Shown here: one piece after another, positions 1 through 11,911 of the stretch
Layout of the letters: every line of letters starts with the position of its first letter
How positions within the stretch are numbered: the stretch's first letter is position 1
Assembly (NCBI GenBank): GCA_020631735.1
Contig: CM036160.1
Span: 7,904,746 to 7,968,745, forward strand
Source: Saccharum officinarum
Taxonomy: Eukaryota; Streptophyta; Magnoliopsida; Poales; Poaceae
DNA length: 64,000 nucleotides
Direction: 5' to 3'
The notes under the pieces: generated by a model
Seen by the model: only the letters and a program-made list of their open reading frames with translations
The model's database searches: none
Told to the model about the DNA's origin: nothing
Program-made: the position numbers and the translations under genes

Positions 1-1026
1 CTGGGGGGATTCCCTATTCCCTAACCCTTTCTATCCGTTGCTGGTTGCTGCCCAGCCTTCGGGCGACTGCACATGCAACTTTTGTGCAGCGGGCCGGAGA
101 GCGAGCGAGAGAGGCAAAGTTAAGGAAAGAAGGAACCAGAGAGAGTGTCCTGTTGCTGTTGCTGATACGTCGCTCGAAATGGAACCCATAGCATTGCTTG
201 CTTGCCATGCACATGCGCCGTACCCCTCGTCGTGCCGATTGGCCCGATTCCGATCCCCTTCTGCGACCACTGCCAAAAATCCAAAGCCTGTGTGCGTGCT
301 GCCTGCCTCTCATGCATGTGGTTCGTTGCAGTTGCAGCCATGGGTTTCCTTTTGTTTTTTTCATTACCAACAAACTGCTACTAGTGTATATACAGTCAAA
401 AATAACTGCACAACTTATTTTACAAACGAGTCAATTTTTTCTATCTTTAACTAAATATATACAAAATACCTCTTTATTTCTTTTTTTTTGCGGAGTTATT
501 TTAAATTATTTTTTTATGTTTGACTTGATTTATAGAAAAAGAGCATAAATGTATGACACTAAATAAGCATATTATAAAAATACATTTTATAATGTATCTA
601 ATGATACTAAATTGGTGTCATAAACTAACATTATTTTCTATAAATCCGACACAATTCTAGAATATTAAGTTTCATTAGATTAATATTTCAATATATTTTT
701 ATAATATACATGCATGTTAGGAGATACAAATGTTGTTGACAATTATATTGGAACGTGCTGATATATAGAGCGAGTTTAGATCACCTATAACTAAAGTTTA
801 GGCCGAATAAAATTTAGTTGGATGGATGGAAGTTCAGATGGCTAAGAGGAACTTTAGCAGGTGCCCTCAAATCAGGGTCTCTATTTTTTTTATATTGGAG
901 AGCTCCCCCAAACCTTTGGTAGCTCTGTCTTCTAGTTGTACTCCAAACTGAGACTATCAAAACACGACTCTCAAATTAATAAATGACAGATTTGAGAAAA
1001 GGCTATATGTGGACGGAAAGAAATTT
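1..1026. other. Unannotated left end
   Basis: I see no supportable gene here. The first ~350 bases are moderately GC-rich and carry several overlapping frames on both strands with no recognisable motif, so I treat them as chance frames. From about 400 the sequence is AT-rich, and 575-720 resembles a decayed Stowaway-like MITE. Confidence 0.4.
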
Positions 1027-1136
1027 CACCTTGTTCACTTATGCTAAAATTTGGCTTATGCTGATACTTATGCTGAAATGTTGTGAGAGGAAAAACATTG
1101 TTCCATGGCTGAAAAGTAGCTCAAGCGAACAGGGTG
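1027..1136. mobile_element. Short MITE with CACCTTGTTC/GAACAGGGTG ends
   Basis: A ~110-bp element begins CACCTTGTTCACTT and ends AAGCGAACAGGGTG, so its termini are imperfect inverted repeats. Similar elements with a 'CCTGTTCGCTT' end occur at 47822-47933, 50885-51009 and 51540-51631. I could not find a convincing target duplication. Confidence 0.6.
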
Positions 1137-2030
1137 ATTAAACGATTTCTGTCAGTTGGAGTAAGGTTAATACTCATCATCTCAGTTTTGTCCGAATTAC
1201 CAATGCTCATCCTCTCATTTTTTGGATTCCTACAAAAGGGATCCTTAAAAATGGCTTTGGATCAAAGTTTTTCTCGCAAAATGATTAGCATAGAAAAAAA
1301 AGTATCTTAGAATAAGGTATTAAATTAAATCAAGTAAGAGATTCCCATGTGGTCTATGGGATCGCATCACTTGTGAATTTAGATTATCTTTTTTAATTAG
1401 TGGTCAAAACGTGTGGGGCAGAGGGGGGGTAAGGCCTGCGCCTGCAGATATGGTGGAGAGAGAAGAGGAATAAAGAAAAATAATAGACGATAAAATGAAG
1501 GAAGAAAAGAAAACAAAAATAGAAGGGCGTTATAGATACTTTATCATTTTCAATAATCCAATATTTTTCAGAAAAAATGAAGCCATAACCAATAGATGGA
1601 GTTATTTTTGTCGAACCAGAGATCTAACAAACAGGCTATAACACATTAAATCAAACCGAAAAGAAAGCAAGAGATGCTCAATTGTATATGAGATGGCATC
1701 ACTTGTGAATTTAGATGACCTTTTAAATTAGTGGTGTAAACGCTGTGGGGACACACTAACTTGAGCTTACTGTTAGGGCAGCTGTACTTTGTTGTGCGTT
1801 TATGGGTTTCAAGGAATGGTGTTTTGTGTTTTTATAGATGCGAACCGAAATATTTTATATATGCAGGTTCTCTTTTGGAATACATAATACATTGGCCTCT
1901 CACGAATTGGACGTTTCTCCTGTTGCTAACTTTACTTTCAGCTTGTTGGTTGTGAACCCTGTAGCACTGGTTAGGGCACGTAATAATCTTGGTTACGAAA
2001 GTTTATTAACACAGATTAATTAACAATGCA
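1137..2030. other. Non-coding stretch with a local direct repeat
   Basis: No gene is supported. A ~60-bp segment near 1366-1425 (GCATCACTTGTGAATTTAGA... GTGGGG) recurs imperfectly near 1693-1750, about 325 bp downstream. The rest is AT-rich and featureless to me. Confidence 0.5.
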
Positions 2031-2038
2031 TATACTAT

Positions 2039-2788
2039 TAAGGATGAAAACGGACGGGATGAATCCCGTTCCGTTCGCAACCGTATTCCGTTTTTTCCGA
2101 CCGTTTTCATTTTTTCCGGGAAATACGGAAACGGGACCGAAAACGGGACGGGGTTCATCGGGACTGGGACCGGAAACGGGATGAGAGTTTTTCCGTCCGT
2201 ATTTGCGGTATCCCGTTTTTATCCGGGATGATCCCGTTTTCGTTCCGTTTTTATTTTATCCGGAATGAGCCCAGCAGGCTGTTCACTGGTTGCCTAATTC
2301 TCGCTGGCCAGCCCAGTCTACGTCATGCTCGGTGGGCTGCAAGCAAATAAGCTCGGTGGGCTTGCGTGTGCTGTGAGCATCTCAGTGTGCAACCACACAT
2401 CGACACCATCAAGCAGCAGCTTTGCTACTGGATGTTACGTATACAGGATAACAGGATATGTGTGGGTTACACTTATACAGGATGTTACGTTTGTATTGAA
2501 CATATGATGATCATTATATACCGGCTTAGGTGTATTATTTATTTGCCAATGTACTTTGATGTCTGTATTTGAGCTATCATATGCGGCATACATGTTCCGG
2601 ATTAAGTTTCCACTTACCGTTCGTTTCCATCTATTTCCTGATCGTATTTATCCGTTTTCGTATTACCGTTTATCCTGCTACCGTTTTCGTTCCCGGCTGT
2701 CCGGTTTCCGCTCCTGTTTCCGTCTAAAAATATGAAAACGAAAACGATAGAGCGATTTTCCGTTCGTTTCCGTCTATTTTCAAATATA
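2039..2788. mobile_element. Non-autonomous hAT (Ac/Ds-like) element, 750 bp
   Basis: The left end TAAGGATGAAAACGG resembles the Ac/Ds terminus family ('AGGGATGAAA'). The right end (2770-2788) is an imperfect inverted copy, matching at 13 of 19 positions. An exact 8-bp duplication TATACTAT lies at 2031-2038 and 2789-2796, the target-site size for hAT. The subterminal regions are packed with CCGTTTTC/CGGAAACG-type motifs on both strands, as expected for transposase-binding repeats. I see no transposase frame, so it is non-autonomous. The frames inside it are incidental. Confidence 0.88.
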
Positions 2789-2796
2789 TATACTAT

Positions 2797-3085
2797 GCAG
2801 CAAGCAACATTTTGCGCAAGCGTCTCCTCCATGCAGCACGATGCATCTTCTTGGGACGTCCGTTGCCTCTCCTGGCGACGCAGAGCGAGAGGAGGCCCGG
2901 CCGAGAGAGTAGTACTGGAGTGCTACAGAAGATAAACAGTGCTGCTGCAAAAGGGAGGGCTACCTTTTGAACGGACTCATGTTTAGTCTTTCACCTGTTC
3001 GCGAGTCTTTGGTTCGCTGATTTGTTACGAAAGAAAAATACTGCTAACTCATTCGGGCTGATAACATCAAGCAGGCTATTTGTAA
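2797..3085. other. Spacer between the hAT element and the Tourist MITE
   Basis: I see no gene, only a short GC-richer patch near 2850-2920. Confidence 0.4.
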
Positions 3086-3088
3086 TTA

Positions 3089-3330
3089 GGGTATGTTTAG
3101 ATGTGAAAAAAGTTTGGGTAAAATCCTGTAGCACTTTTTCGTTGTTATTTGACAAAATTTATCTAATCATAGACTAACTAGGCTCAAAAGATTCATCTCG
3201 ATATTTACAGACAAACTGTGTAATTAGTTTTTTTACCTACATTTAATGTTCCATACATGCATCTAAAGATTCGATGTGACAGTTACTATGCAAACTTTTT
3301 TTTGGCACTTTTTGCCAACTAAACAGGGCA
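3089..3330. mobile_element. Tourist-like MITE
   Basis: The element has ends GGGTATGTTTAG and CTAAACAGGGCA (imperfect inverted repeats), ~242 bp, flanked by TTA at 3086-3088 and 3331-3333. Its interior (CTAATCATAGACTAACTAGG, TGTGTAATTAGTT, ATTCGATGTGACA) recurs at 47189, 57481, 58002 and 58343, and inverted at 54927, so this family is abundant in the window. Confidence 0.75.
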
Positions 3331-3333
3331 TTA

Positions 3334-4441
3334 GACTATCCGCACTCGTGGTACTCTAAATTCGTCTTCTAAAAAGAATATTCCGTCCTGGTCATCAAAA
3401 TTCTTTCCTCTATATACGTTTCTTCCGCACTCATCAATCCTCTATATATCATACTCTATACCATTGGACCCACTTGTCATTCTCTCACCTCTCTATCCTC
3501 TTTTCCTCCCTCTTCTCTCTCCTCAGTCTTATCCACTCCCCACCGCTGGCGCTCGTGCCTCCTCCCCGATGCTGCTCGTGCCATGGCGAACGGCGGCCCC
3601 GATGCTCGCGGCCGGCTCATCCCCGGCGCGCCCGGCCATGGCGCAAGCCGCCGAGCTCGCCCCCCCGGCCATGGCGAGGCGGAGGTCGACCGCGCGCCTG
3701 GTCATGGCGCAAGCCGTCGAGCTCGTGCCCCCGCGGGTTGAGCTCGGCGCTCCGGCGGGTGCGGGGGCGGCCTGGGCGGCGCGGCCTGCCTTGGCACGGA
3801 GCAGACGGACGCGGAGCTAGGCGCCGGAGCTCACGCGGAGCTCGGCGGCGGACCTCGCGCGGCCCTCTTCTCCCCCTCCGGAGCCGACGCCGCTGGACGA
3901 CGCCGTGTGGGGAGCTCTCCTCCTCCGGCGGCGGATTTCCCTCTGCCTAGCGCAACGACGGTCCTCCACGCTGGCCGCCTCCCAGCTCGCCACGCTGCGG
4001 CTCCTGCCCGATTGGAGGATGGAGGCCCGCCTCTCCCCCAAGTCCGGCGAACATGGAGGCAATGGCGCCACCGCGACGCCGTCGGCGGCATCGGGCTCGA
4101 GGGGCCGGTTCCTCTGCTCGGGGGGCCGAGCTCCTCTCCTCGGGGGGCCACGCCGGAGGCCGAGCTCCTCTGCTCGGGGAGGGCCGCCGTCGGTGCTCGG
4201 GGAGGGCCGCCGCCGTGCTGCCGTCGGTCCTCGGGGAGGGGAAGACGAGGACGAGCAGGGTCGGAGAGGACGACGCCCGGGCCCCGCCTGTCGCATACTG
4301 GAACCTCCGTACTTCCGCCACAGACACCGGACGCGCGCCCGTCCGCTTCGATTGCGGACGGGATAGCGTACCCCGCTGCGGTGTTTTTTTACTGGAAACG
4401 CGTCCTCCAGTACGCGATCCAATATGCCTCTGCGGATAGTC
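3334..4441. mobile_element. PIF/Harbinger-like non-autonomous element with GC-rich cargo
   Basis: The terminal inverted repeats are GACTATCCGCA at 3334 and TGCGGATAGTC ending at 4441 (11 bp exact), flanked by TTA at 3331-3333 and 4442-4444. The 3-bp TTA duplication and TIR place it with PIF/Harbinger. About 3580-4320 is strongly GC-rich and open in several frames on both strands. This could be captured gene sequence (Pack-type element), but no protein domain is recognisable. The left TTA is shared with the adjoining Tourist-like MITE. Confidence 0.75.
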
Positions 4442-4444
4442 TTA

Positions 4445-5036
4445 GTACCTCAATCTCCAGCCAGTGCCAGTCCCAGGGTGGCTAGGCTATGCCCTATTGC
4501 CCTGTTGCCCCCTGTGGTCTGGTCCGGATTCCGGAAGGTCTGCACTCTGCACGTGAGGTTCTGTCCGTCACACTGTACATACGCACTGTAGCATAGTAGT
4601 CGTATAGTACCTCCATGCCAGCCAGCCAGCCAGCCAGCTTGCGTATAGTACCTGTGCTGCCCTGCCGCACATACGATATCCCGTGTACGTATGTCTCTAC
4701 TGCCAGATGGATCATGGACGACGACGACGACGACGTGCTCAATTATTTGCCACATCCAATCCACACCACACCATGCATAGTAGTCGTAGAGCGAGGTCGT
4801 AGTGCTAGTCAAATATACTCAAGCAAAGGTTTCAGATCACGCATATGGCCTTGTCCTTGCAACAAGCTACCATTTGCATGCATTGTTTAAGCATCCTTCA
4901 TGATGTACGGTAGTCTTTAGCTAGTCTTTGGATGTAGGGATGGAAACGGATAGGATACGCATGGAATCGGATCCGGATATCATTTTTATTATATTTTAAT
5001 TTGAATACGAATATAGATATAGATATTTTTGAATAC
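4445..5036. other. Non-coding flank of the nested stack, with microsatellites
   Basis: It contains a (CCAG)n run near 4617-4637 and a (GAC)n run near 4715-4734. From about 4933 a GGGATGGAAACGGATAGG motif and AT-rich sequence resemble a hAT-like or decayed repeat. This repeat was the target of solo LTR A and continues after 26753. Confidence 0.5.
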
Positions 5037-7679
5037 CAATATGTCGGTGTTTGGACCAGCGGCCCTAACCCCAACGAGTGAATGAGCGTTTGCGCATATG
5101 AGATTTGGATGGTGTGTAAGAAGAACACAAGCGATTTATATTGGTTCGGACCGAAAAATGTCCTACGTCCAGTGAGGAGGAGAGTCTTGTATTGCCTTGC
5201 ACCGATGTGCTTGTAGTAGTGGGTTACAAGCTGGTGAGAGAGGGAGGAGCTCCCAGGTCTCAAGATGTGTAAATGTGGAACGCTTGCTCGTGATGAGTCA
5301 AGTTGCGTATGGATTTGTCTTCTGCCACTTGTCCCTGGAATGGTCCTTGCCCTCTCCTTTTATAGATGTAAGGGAAACACAGGGTTACATGCATACGCCA
5401 AGTGACGTCTTTCCTGGGAAGGAAGATCCGCGGTCTCCTGTAGTCGGTGGCGTACCACTGTTGGAGGAGTGGCTCCTGTCCTTTGATATTGTAGCGACGT
5501 GTCCTGTCGTACATGACCCTGTGGACGATGCAGCTACGACACATAGAATCGTGATTATCCCTGTGGCGACGTACCTGTCTCTGCGGTGTGACTGGCGTAG
5601 AGAGCCGAGGCCTCGGAGGCGTGAATCATGGCGTGATTTCACCCCGTTCGAGGGAATAGCGGCCTAGAGCGGCGCCTCATACGCCGCGCAGACCCGGATC
5701 GTGCGTATAGTGCCAGTATGGGCGGTTGTAGCATCCGGTTTTAAGAATAAAACCAGATACACACCATATGTGAGCCTAGGAAGTCAAATCTCACATATAA
5801 CAACAAATAAATGTAATATCAAATGACAATGCTCAATATATAACATACTTATTATAAAAGATATAACATTATAAAGCAAACAACGAAAAGACAACTCCGG
5901 TCTTCAGGTGAAGACTCCACTCCACAGGGACAACTGACTGGTTGATCACAAGCCTATCTGCTCTAATCTCTGGCAATCTGGTACCCATCCGGGATTTTTC
6001 CAAAGTATTGAAAATAAACAAGCGTGAGTACATTTCATACTCTACAAGCATAACATAGGGATTCATGAGGCTCAAAAGGCAGACACAGTTTACTGCATTT
6101 AGCATTTTAGTAAGTCAGCATTTTATCATTGGTTAACATCAACTTATGCTTAGGCTCCCAAATTAACCCACATGATCATATACTAGAATTAAATAGAGTC
6201 ATTGATCAACATTATATTACAATCGTCGTCATCATCATCATAATACCATCATAGTGCACCATGAACAACAACATCAAAAGTAACCAGTTATTCTGTGAGT
6301 TTTTCGGGCCGCTCGTGACCGTGAGCACGACTGTTATAATAGTTTTAACACTCTGCGGAGGTTGTGCATCTTTACCCGTGAGTCGTGTTGCCCATATGCC
6401 TGGGTTAATTACTCCCATAACACTTTCAAGGTGAGCGGGCAGGGTACACTATGAAGCCTTTCATAGGTCTCGTCTAACAAGTTAGGGCCGCGAGGTTTCC
6501 TCGACAGGCAGATATAGAGAACCCCCTTTCTGTAGCACAATTCCCGCAGGCTATACACACGAGAACAGAGGCAGTTGTATACCCAAAGTGGCAAGTCCCT
6601 CTTGCGTCCTTTCGGGTAACCTCTAACAAGCTAGAAAAGATCCTATTACTGAGCTAAAGTCAGAGCCATATAACTCTCATGGTTGCACTGTATGTCCTAG
6701 CTTTTGCCCCACAGATAAGTCCTTACGGAGGGTTTAGGGCAACATGATCGACATCATTTGCACCATTATCCTATAGTTCAATTATTACCATCATGTTCAT
6801 CCGTTTGTTCCATTAGCCATAGTATTGATCATGTTCAAATAGAGCACTAGCATTCTACCCATGTGCAATAAAATCCATAGGGATCAAGGTATAAGTCATC
6901 AATGGCTAGGATGTCCTTATAGTTGAGCAATATTAGACACATGCATAATGAATAGATTATATAATGAATAGGACATCAAAGTAGGCCCATGCTATACTTG
7001 CCTTGGTTAGCACATTCCTGTTGGTCCTGCTGGTCTTCGAAGTACTCCCGGTTCCCAATGTACTCTTCACCGTCTGAACTCGACCAACACGGCAACATAC
7101 ACATTTCAGGAGCATTCATGCATAGCAAACAAACCTATAATTAGAACAGTACACCAGCAGTATAAAAACAAGATAAAAAGTTTATGAAAATATTCTACGT
7201 CTCGCTACGATCACATCAACGCAAAGTGCACAAAAAACGGAGCTACAACACAAAAGTTACGAACTAAACAAGGTTCCCATAGCAAGTTAACTAACGTAAC
7301 CTAATCAAGAATTTTAAATGTTGCAAACCTAACTAACAGTGGCATTAACGCGTAGGTTATGAAATTACGAACCTAACGCAAGTTGAACCGGTCGAATCAG
7401 AGCTAAAACGACGATTTTATAAGCAATTTAATGCAGTGGCAATTCTATAAATAAGTTGAACTATTTTTGAATTTTAAATAAATCAAAAAAATTAGGAAAT
7501 TCAATCAACTGAGGACTGCGGGCGGAATTATTGAAAAGGATGGGGTCTCTTTAGCAAAATGACTCGCGAAGGGATATCAGCGAGTCCTGGCCGTCGGATT
7601 CAAATTGATCCGCCCAGATTAAATCAAGGGAGGGAGAGGGGGCGTCTGGCCGGAGACGAAGGGGAACACGGTGGCCCTC

Positions 7680-9421
7680 TGAGAGGTCCTTATTTGGTTT
7701 TGGTAATTGAGTGACAACCATAGGTGGACTAATTGTGTTTATATGAGATACACAGGGAATTAGTCCACAGATGATTGTGTCATGAAGGAGCTCATTGCAT
7801 ATGAGACATGACATAGATTCATGTGACCAAGGTGGCGAAGATCAAGATGAGGCTTGGCTTGATGGACCGGTTGCAAGTGTGAAGGGCAAGTCGGAGGCTT
7901 TGGAGCGATGGACCGCAAGGCGGTGAAGCTTAAGCAAGACTTGGCGCCGATGGACCAAGGCAACGGTGAAGAGCAAGTGAGGTCAAGATGGATGAACCAA
8001 TACGGTCACATGATGATATGAAGTAGATCATATCATTTGTGATATGGTTGGCGCACGTGTTGCATCAACGTCGGAGGAGATGGAGTGGAATGCACAAGGC
8101 AAAGGTATAACCTAGGGCATTTCCATTTCACCGGTCATAGGTGTGTAGAGAAGTTGATGACCGGGTTTAGGATAGATGGCCGTACTATCAAGAGGGGCAA
8201 TCTCGGTTAACTCAGAAATCAAGTGCCACTAGATCATTGTCTTGAGCATATGCATTAGGATCTAGTAAAGAGCTAACATAACGCCTTGGAAAATAATTGT
8301 GAAAATGCTAATACACATGCACATGGTGGTGTACACTTGGTGGTGTTAGCACAGTTTGAGAAGGCAGTGGAGTTTTAGCGGTAGAAAGGGGTTTGGGTTC
8401 CTCTCTCCCTCCTGCCGAGCTTGCGAGGCGGGATTCGGCGCTTTTTGGGAAGTGAAATGCCTTTTTTCTACTGCGCCGGAAGTCGGAAAAGAAATAAAGG
8501 CAAACGGAGGTCACAGAGGTGACCGGACGCTGAACCGGACGCTGAACCGGACGCGGTCTCTGTATGACCGGACGCGTTCGGTTAGCGTTCAGCGTCTGCG
8601 CTTGTTTTAGTTTGATGATCGGACACGCAGCGCGTCCGGACACTGTCGACCGGACACGTCCGGTCATTCAGGGAGCTTACTGGACTCTAATCGGACGCTG
8701 GCACTGTGGCGTCCGGTCAGTTCTACAGCGCGTCCGGTCGTTGTTTCGTTGTGCGCTACTCAGGCTTGACTAGCGTGTCCGGTCAGTTACGGGACCAACG
8801 CGTTCGGTCGCTTCGGGAGCTTACTGGAACCTCCATGTTCGCTGTTTTGCTGCGACCTGCGCGTCCGGTCCCGTTAGTGACCTGCGCGTCCGGTCAATAC
8901 AAGTTTATACGCGCGAAAACTAGCCGTTGGAGCACGCTACTGACCTGCGCGTCCGGTCAGTTCGACCGGCGCGTCCGGTCGACCCGAAACTTGCCCAGTG
9001 AGGAGACTAACGGCTCTATTTCGTTGTGGAGCTATAAATAGATATTATGGCCAGCCTTGGCCGGCAGCTGAGCACCCTTAGGCCTTGGTGGCTTGTGTTG
9101 GTGTGCTTGGGAGCCCTATAACTCACTTGAGCTGGATAGTGATCATCCGATCGAGTGAGAGAGCGATTCTAGTGCGTTGCATCGTGAGGATTGCATCGAG
9201 TGGCACTAGGTGATCGAGTTGCAAGCCGGTGGTGATTGTTACTCTTGGCGGTTGCCACCTCCTAGACGGCTTGGTGGCTTGCGACTCCGTTGAAGCACGC
9301 GTGGAGATTGTGCGTGGCTCCGGAGAAGGATTTGTGAGGGGGATTGTGCTCACCCCGCGGGGATCATGAAGAGCAACTCTAGTAAAGCTCATGGCTTGGA
9401 GGATCCCCATCTTGAGAGTGG
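7680..9421 (+). repeat. 5' LTR of copia element C, 3'-truncated
   Basis: It aligns by eye with 23060-24570 of the 3' LTR and stops inside GAGAGTGGATG, where element D begins. About 0.7 kb of LTR is missing from its 3' end. It retains ~271 bp (8160-8430) that the 3' LTR has lost, and the related LTR at 62535 also has this segment, so this copy is ancestral in that part. A TATA-like TATAAATA lies at 9033-9040. Confidence 0.88.
8518..8985. repeat. GCGTCCGGTC decamer array, copy 1
   Basis: The decamer GCGTCCGGTC and its complement GACCGGACGC recur many times, with single-base variants, at irregular spacing upstream of the TATA box of the LTR. The array lies in the presumed U3 region. Equivalent arrays sit at 23704-24130 and 63066-63450. 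Confidence 0.85.
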
Positions 9422-9423
9422 AT

Positions 9424-11866
9424 GATCAATTGTAATAAGGATAATGAATAGCATTAACATGAGCAAATAATAATCAACAATAATTAAGCATGATATAACA
9501 GTATGATCAACTATTCCATAAGAATCCCCAAGGCCGCTCGTATCCATGAGCACGGCTAGTATACCAGTTTTTAACTCTGCGCAGAGGTGTACACTTTCAC
9601 TGTGAGTCATGATTTCCAAATGAGTGGGGAGATCAAGCCCAGACACCCGAGAACCATATAAAGCCACTCAAAAGTTCGTCTAACAAGTTAGGGTCATTAG
9701 ATTCACTCGGCAGGTAGATGTAGAACCCCCCTTCCCTGTGGCACAACAACCGCAGCCTATACACACTAGGCCAGGGGCTCGCACTACACCCAACGTGGCA
9801 AGCCATTCTTACGCCATTTAAGGTAACCTCTAACAAGCTAGAAACGGTCTCTTGAACAACTAAAGCCAGAGCCATATAGCCCTCACAGCTGTACTGTATA
9901 TCCCGGTTATCACTTACAGATAAGTCCTTATGGAGAGAAACCAGAGCATCAAAATAATACACATGCTCTAGCCCCCTTTTAACAGTAATAAAATCATCTT
10001 AATAGTTGATTGCTTAATCCATTAATCAAATTACAAGATCATTGTTCTTAGTTTAAGCACTAGCAGTATCTACCCATATGCATTCCCAAGGTTGACAAGG
10101 AATCAAGATAACAAGCACTAAGTTATAATCTCTAAGGTTGTCAAGGTAAGCACATGCATATGTATGACAATTCAATGTATAGGTAACAAGGATAGTCCTG
10201 TGTTATACTTGCCTTGATCAAAGCTTTCCAAGTGATACTGCTGACTTGGCTCAAAGTAATACTCCGAATCGTCCAGATACTGCTCACCTTCTATACTCGA
10301 TCATCAATCAACAACACACATGCATCCAATCAAACAAACACGAAGCAAACAAAGAGATACAATTAGAACAGTACACCAATAGTAACAAAACAGTAATAAA
10401 AGTTTATAAAACTCTTCTACATGTTTCTACGATCACACAGACGCAAAGATCACCAAATTCGGAGTTAAAACATATAAGTTATGAATTTTCTAAGATTTCC
10501 TATAGATAAATAATTACTTTAATATAAATTCGAAAATAAATTGTCACAAACCTACTGTACAATACTACCAACATGTAGAGCTCACAAATACGAACCTAAC
10601 GCAATTTGAACGGGTCAAATCGGAGTTAAAATAAAGATTTTATGACCAAAACAATTCTAGTGGCAAAACTGTAAATATCTGAAAACGTATTTTTGATTAA
10701 ACCGGGAGAAAATACGTTTTCAAAACACGAAAACGGATTCAGGATATTGCGCTAAGGATCGCGGGTTGATTACTAAAAAGCTGAGGGTCTCTTTAACAAA
10801 TTTACCCGCGAAGGGGTAAGTTCTAATCTGGGCCGTTGATCTCGATTTGGACGGCTCGTGTTCATCATCAAGTCTACAGTGCTCCTCCGGTCACCTCCCT
10901 CAAGTCCGGCCGGCGGCCCCCATGGCCGGCGACTCCTCCATGGCCGGAGATGGTGAACCTCCCCACCGAGACCACCATTCGAGCCCACGTTTGATCCAAA
11001 CGGTAGAGAAGCTCCGTGCGAACTCAACTAAGCGGTAAATACTAGCTACGGTAGATTGAGCAAGGCACGCGACGAGAGGAGAGCGGTGGCGCCATTGCCG
11101 ATGCACCCGAGCTCCGATTCTACGGTATAAAGCACAAAAGCTCCAATGGAAAACATGGGGAGTAAGAGGAGAAGACGACAAACTCACCCAAGCGAAGAAA
11201 TAGGCCTTGAATCCACCCTAGAACCCCCTAGCGACCGTCCGCCCGCCTCCACCAACTTGAACCCTAAAAACCCTATTTCACGTGATAGAACTCGCAACTT
11301 AGGGGGAAATCAGAAAGAGGAAGGTCACGGCTTCCTATTTATAACCCCAAAACACCGGATTCGGGTAGGAGTCCCTAGCTAACACGGCAAGGAGCGACGG
11401 CTTCGTAGTGTCCGGTTCGGTCACGAGGAAGAAGATGACCGACAGGTGGCCCCCACCCGTCAGCGAAAGGAAAGAGGGCGCGCGGCTGCTGCACTGCTGG
11501 CTGATGCGGCGCTAGCTCGGGCTGGCTCGGCTGCTGGGCCGGCCCACGCGGTCGCAGGCGCCAGCGCGGGGAAGGAAAGCAGGCCGTCCGACGGGCCTTC
11601 GGGCCACCAGGTAAGAAGGTAAGTTGTTTTTATTTTATTTTTTTCTTCTTTCTTTTCTTCATTTGTTTATTTTCCAAAACCTATTTCAAATAAAAGTTTT
11701 CCAAACCAAATCAAAATAAAATAAATCCACTACACAAAATAAAATAAATGCAACAGCATGAATGCATCACCAAATAGTTTTCAAAATTTCAATTTCCCAT
11801 TAATTGTTATCTAAATTATTTGAAACTCATTAATTCTAAAATTTAGAATTTTTTTTTGGTGTTACA
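9424..11866 (-). repeat. 3' LTR of chromovirus D, truncated
   Basis: It aligns with 18361-20804. The first ~433 bp of the plus-strand LTR (17928-18360), which is the 3' part in element orientation, is missing. It ends GGTGTTACA at 11866. A minus-strand TATA-like box (plus CTATTTATA) lies at 11335-11343. Confidence 0.92.
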
Positions 11867-11886
11867 AATTCTACCCCCCTTAAAAG
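11867..11886 (-). other. Polypurine tract of chromovirus D
   Basis: On the minus strand the bases next to the 3' LTR read AAGGGGGGTAGAATT, a typical purine-rich primer for plus-strand DNA synthesis. Confidence 0.85.
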
Positions 11887-11911
11887 AATCTCGTCCTCGA
11901 GATTGGACTGC

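Noticed and set aside
3464..4485. Several long overlapping frames on both strands
   Set aside because: They lie in the GC-rich core of a PIF-like element, have low-complexity composition (Arg/Ala/Pro/Gly) and no domain. GC-rich DNA yields long chance frames.
8500..9000. CRISPR array
   Set aside because: Repeats are 10 bp, irregularly spaced, in both orientations and inside a plant LTR.
8356..9041. Frames through the decamer array
   Set aside because: They are translations of the GCGTCCGGTC repeat. The same frames recur in the other LTR copies.
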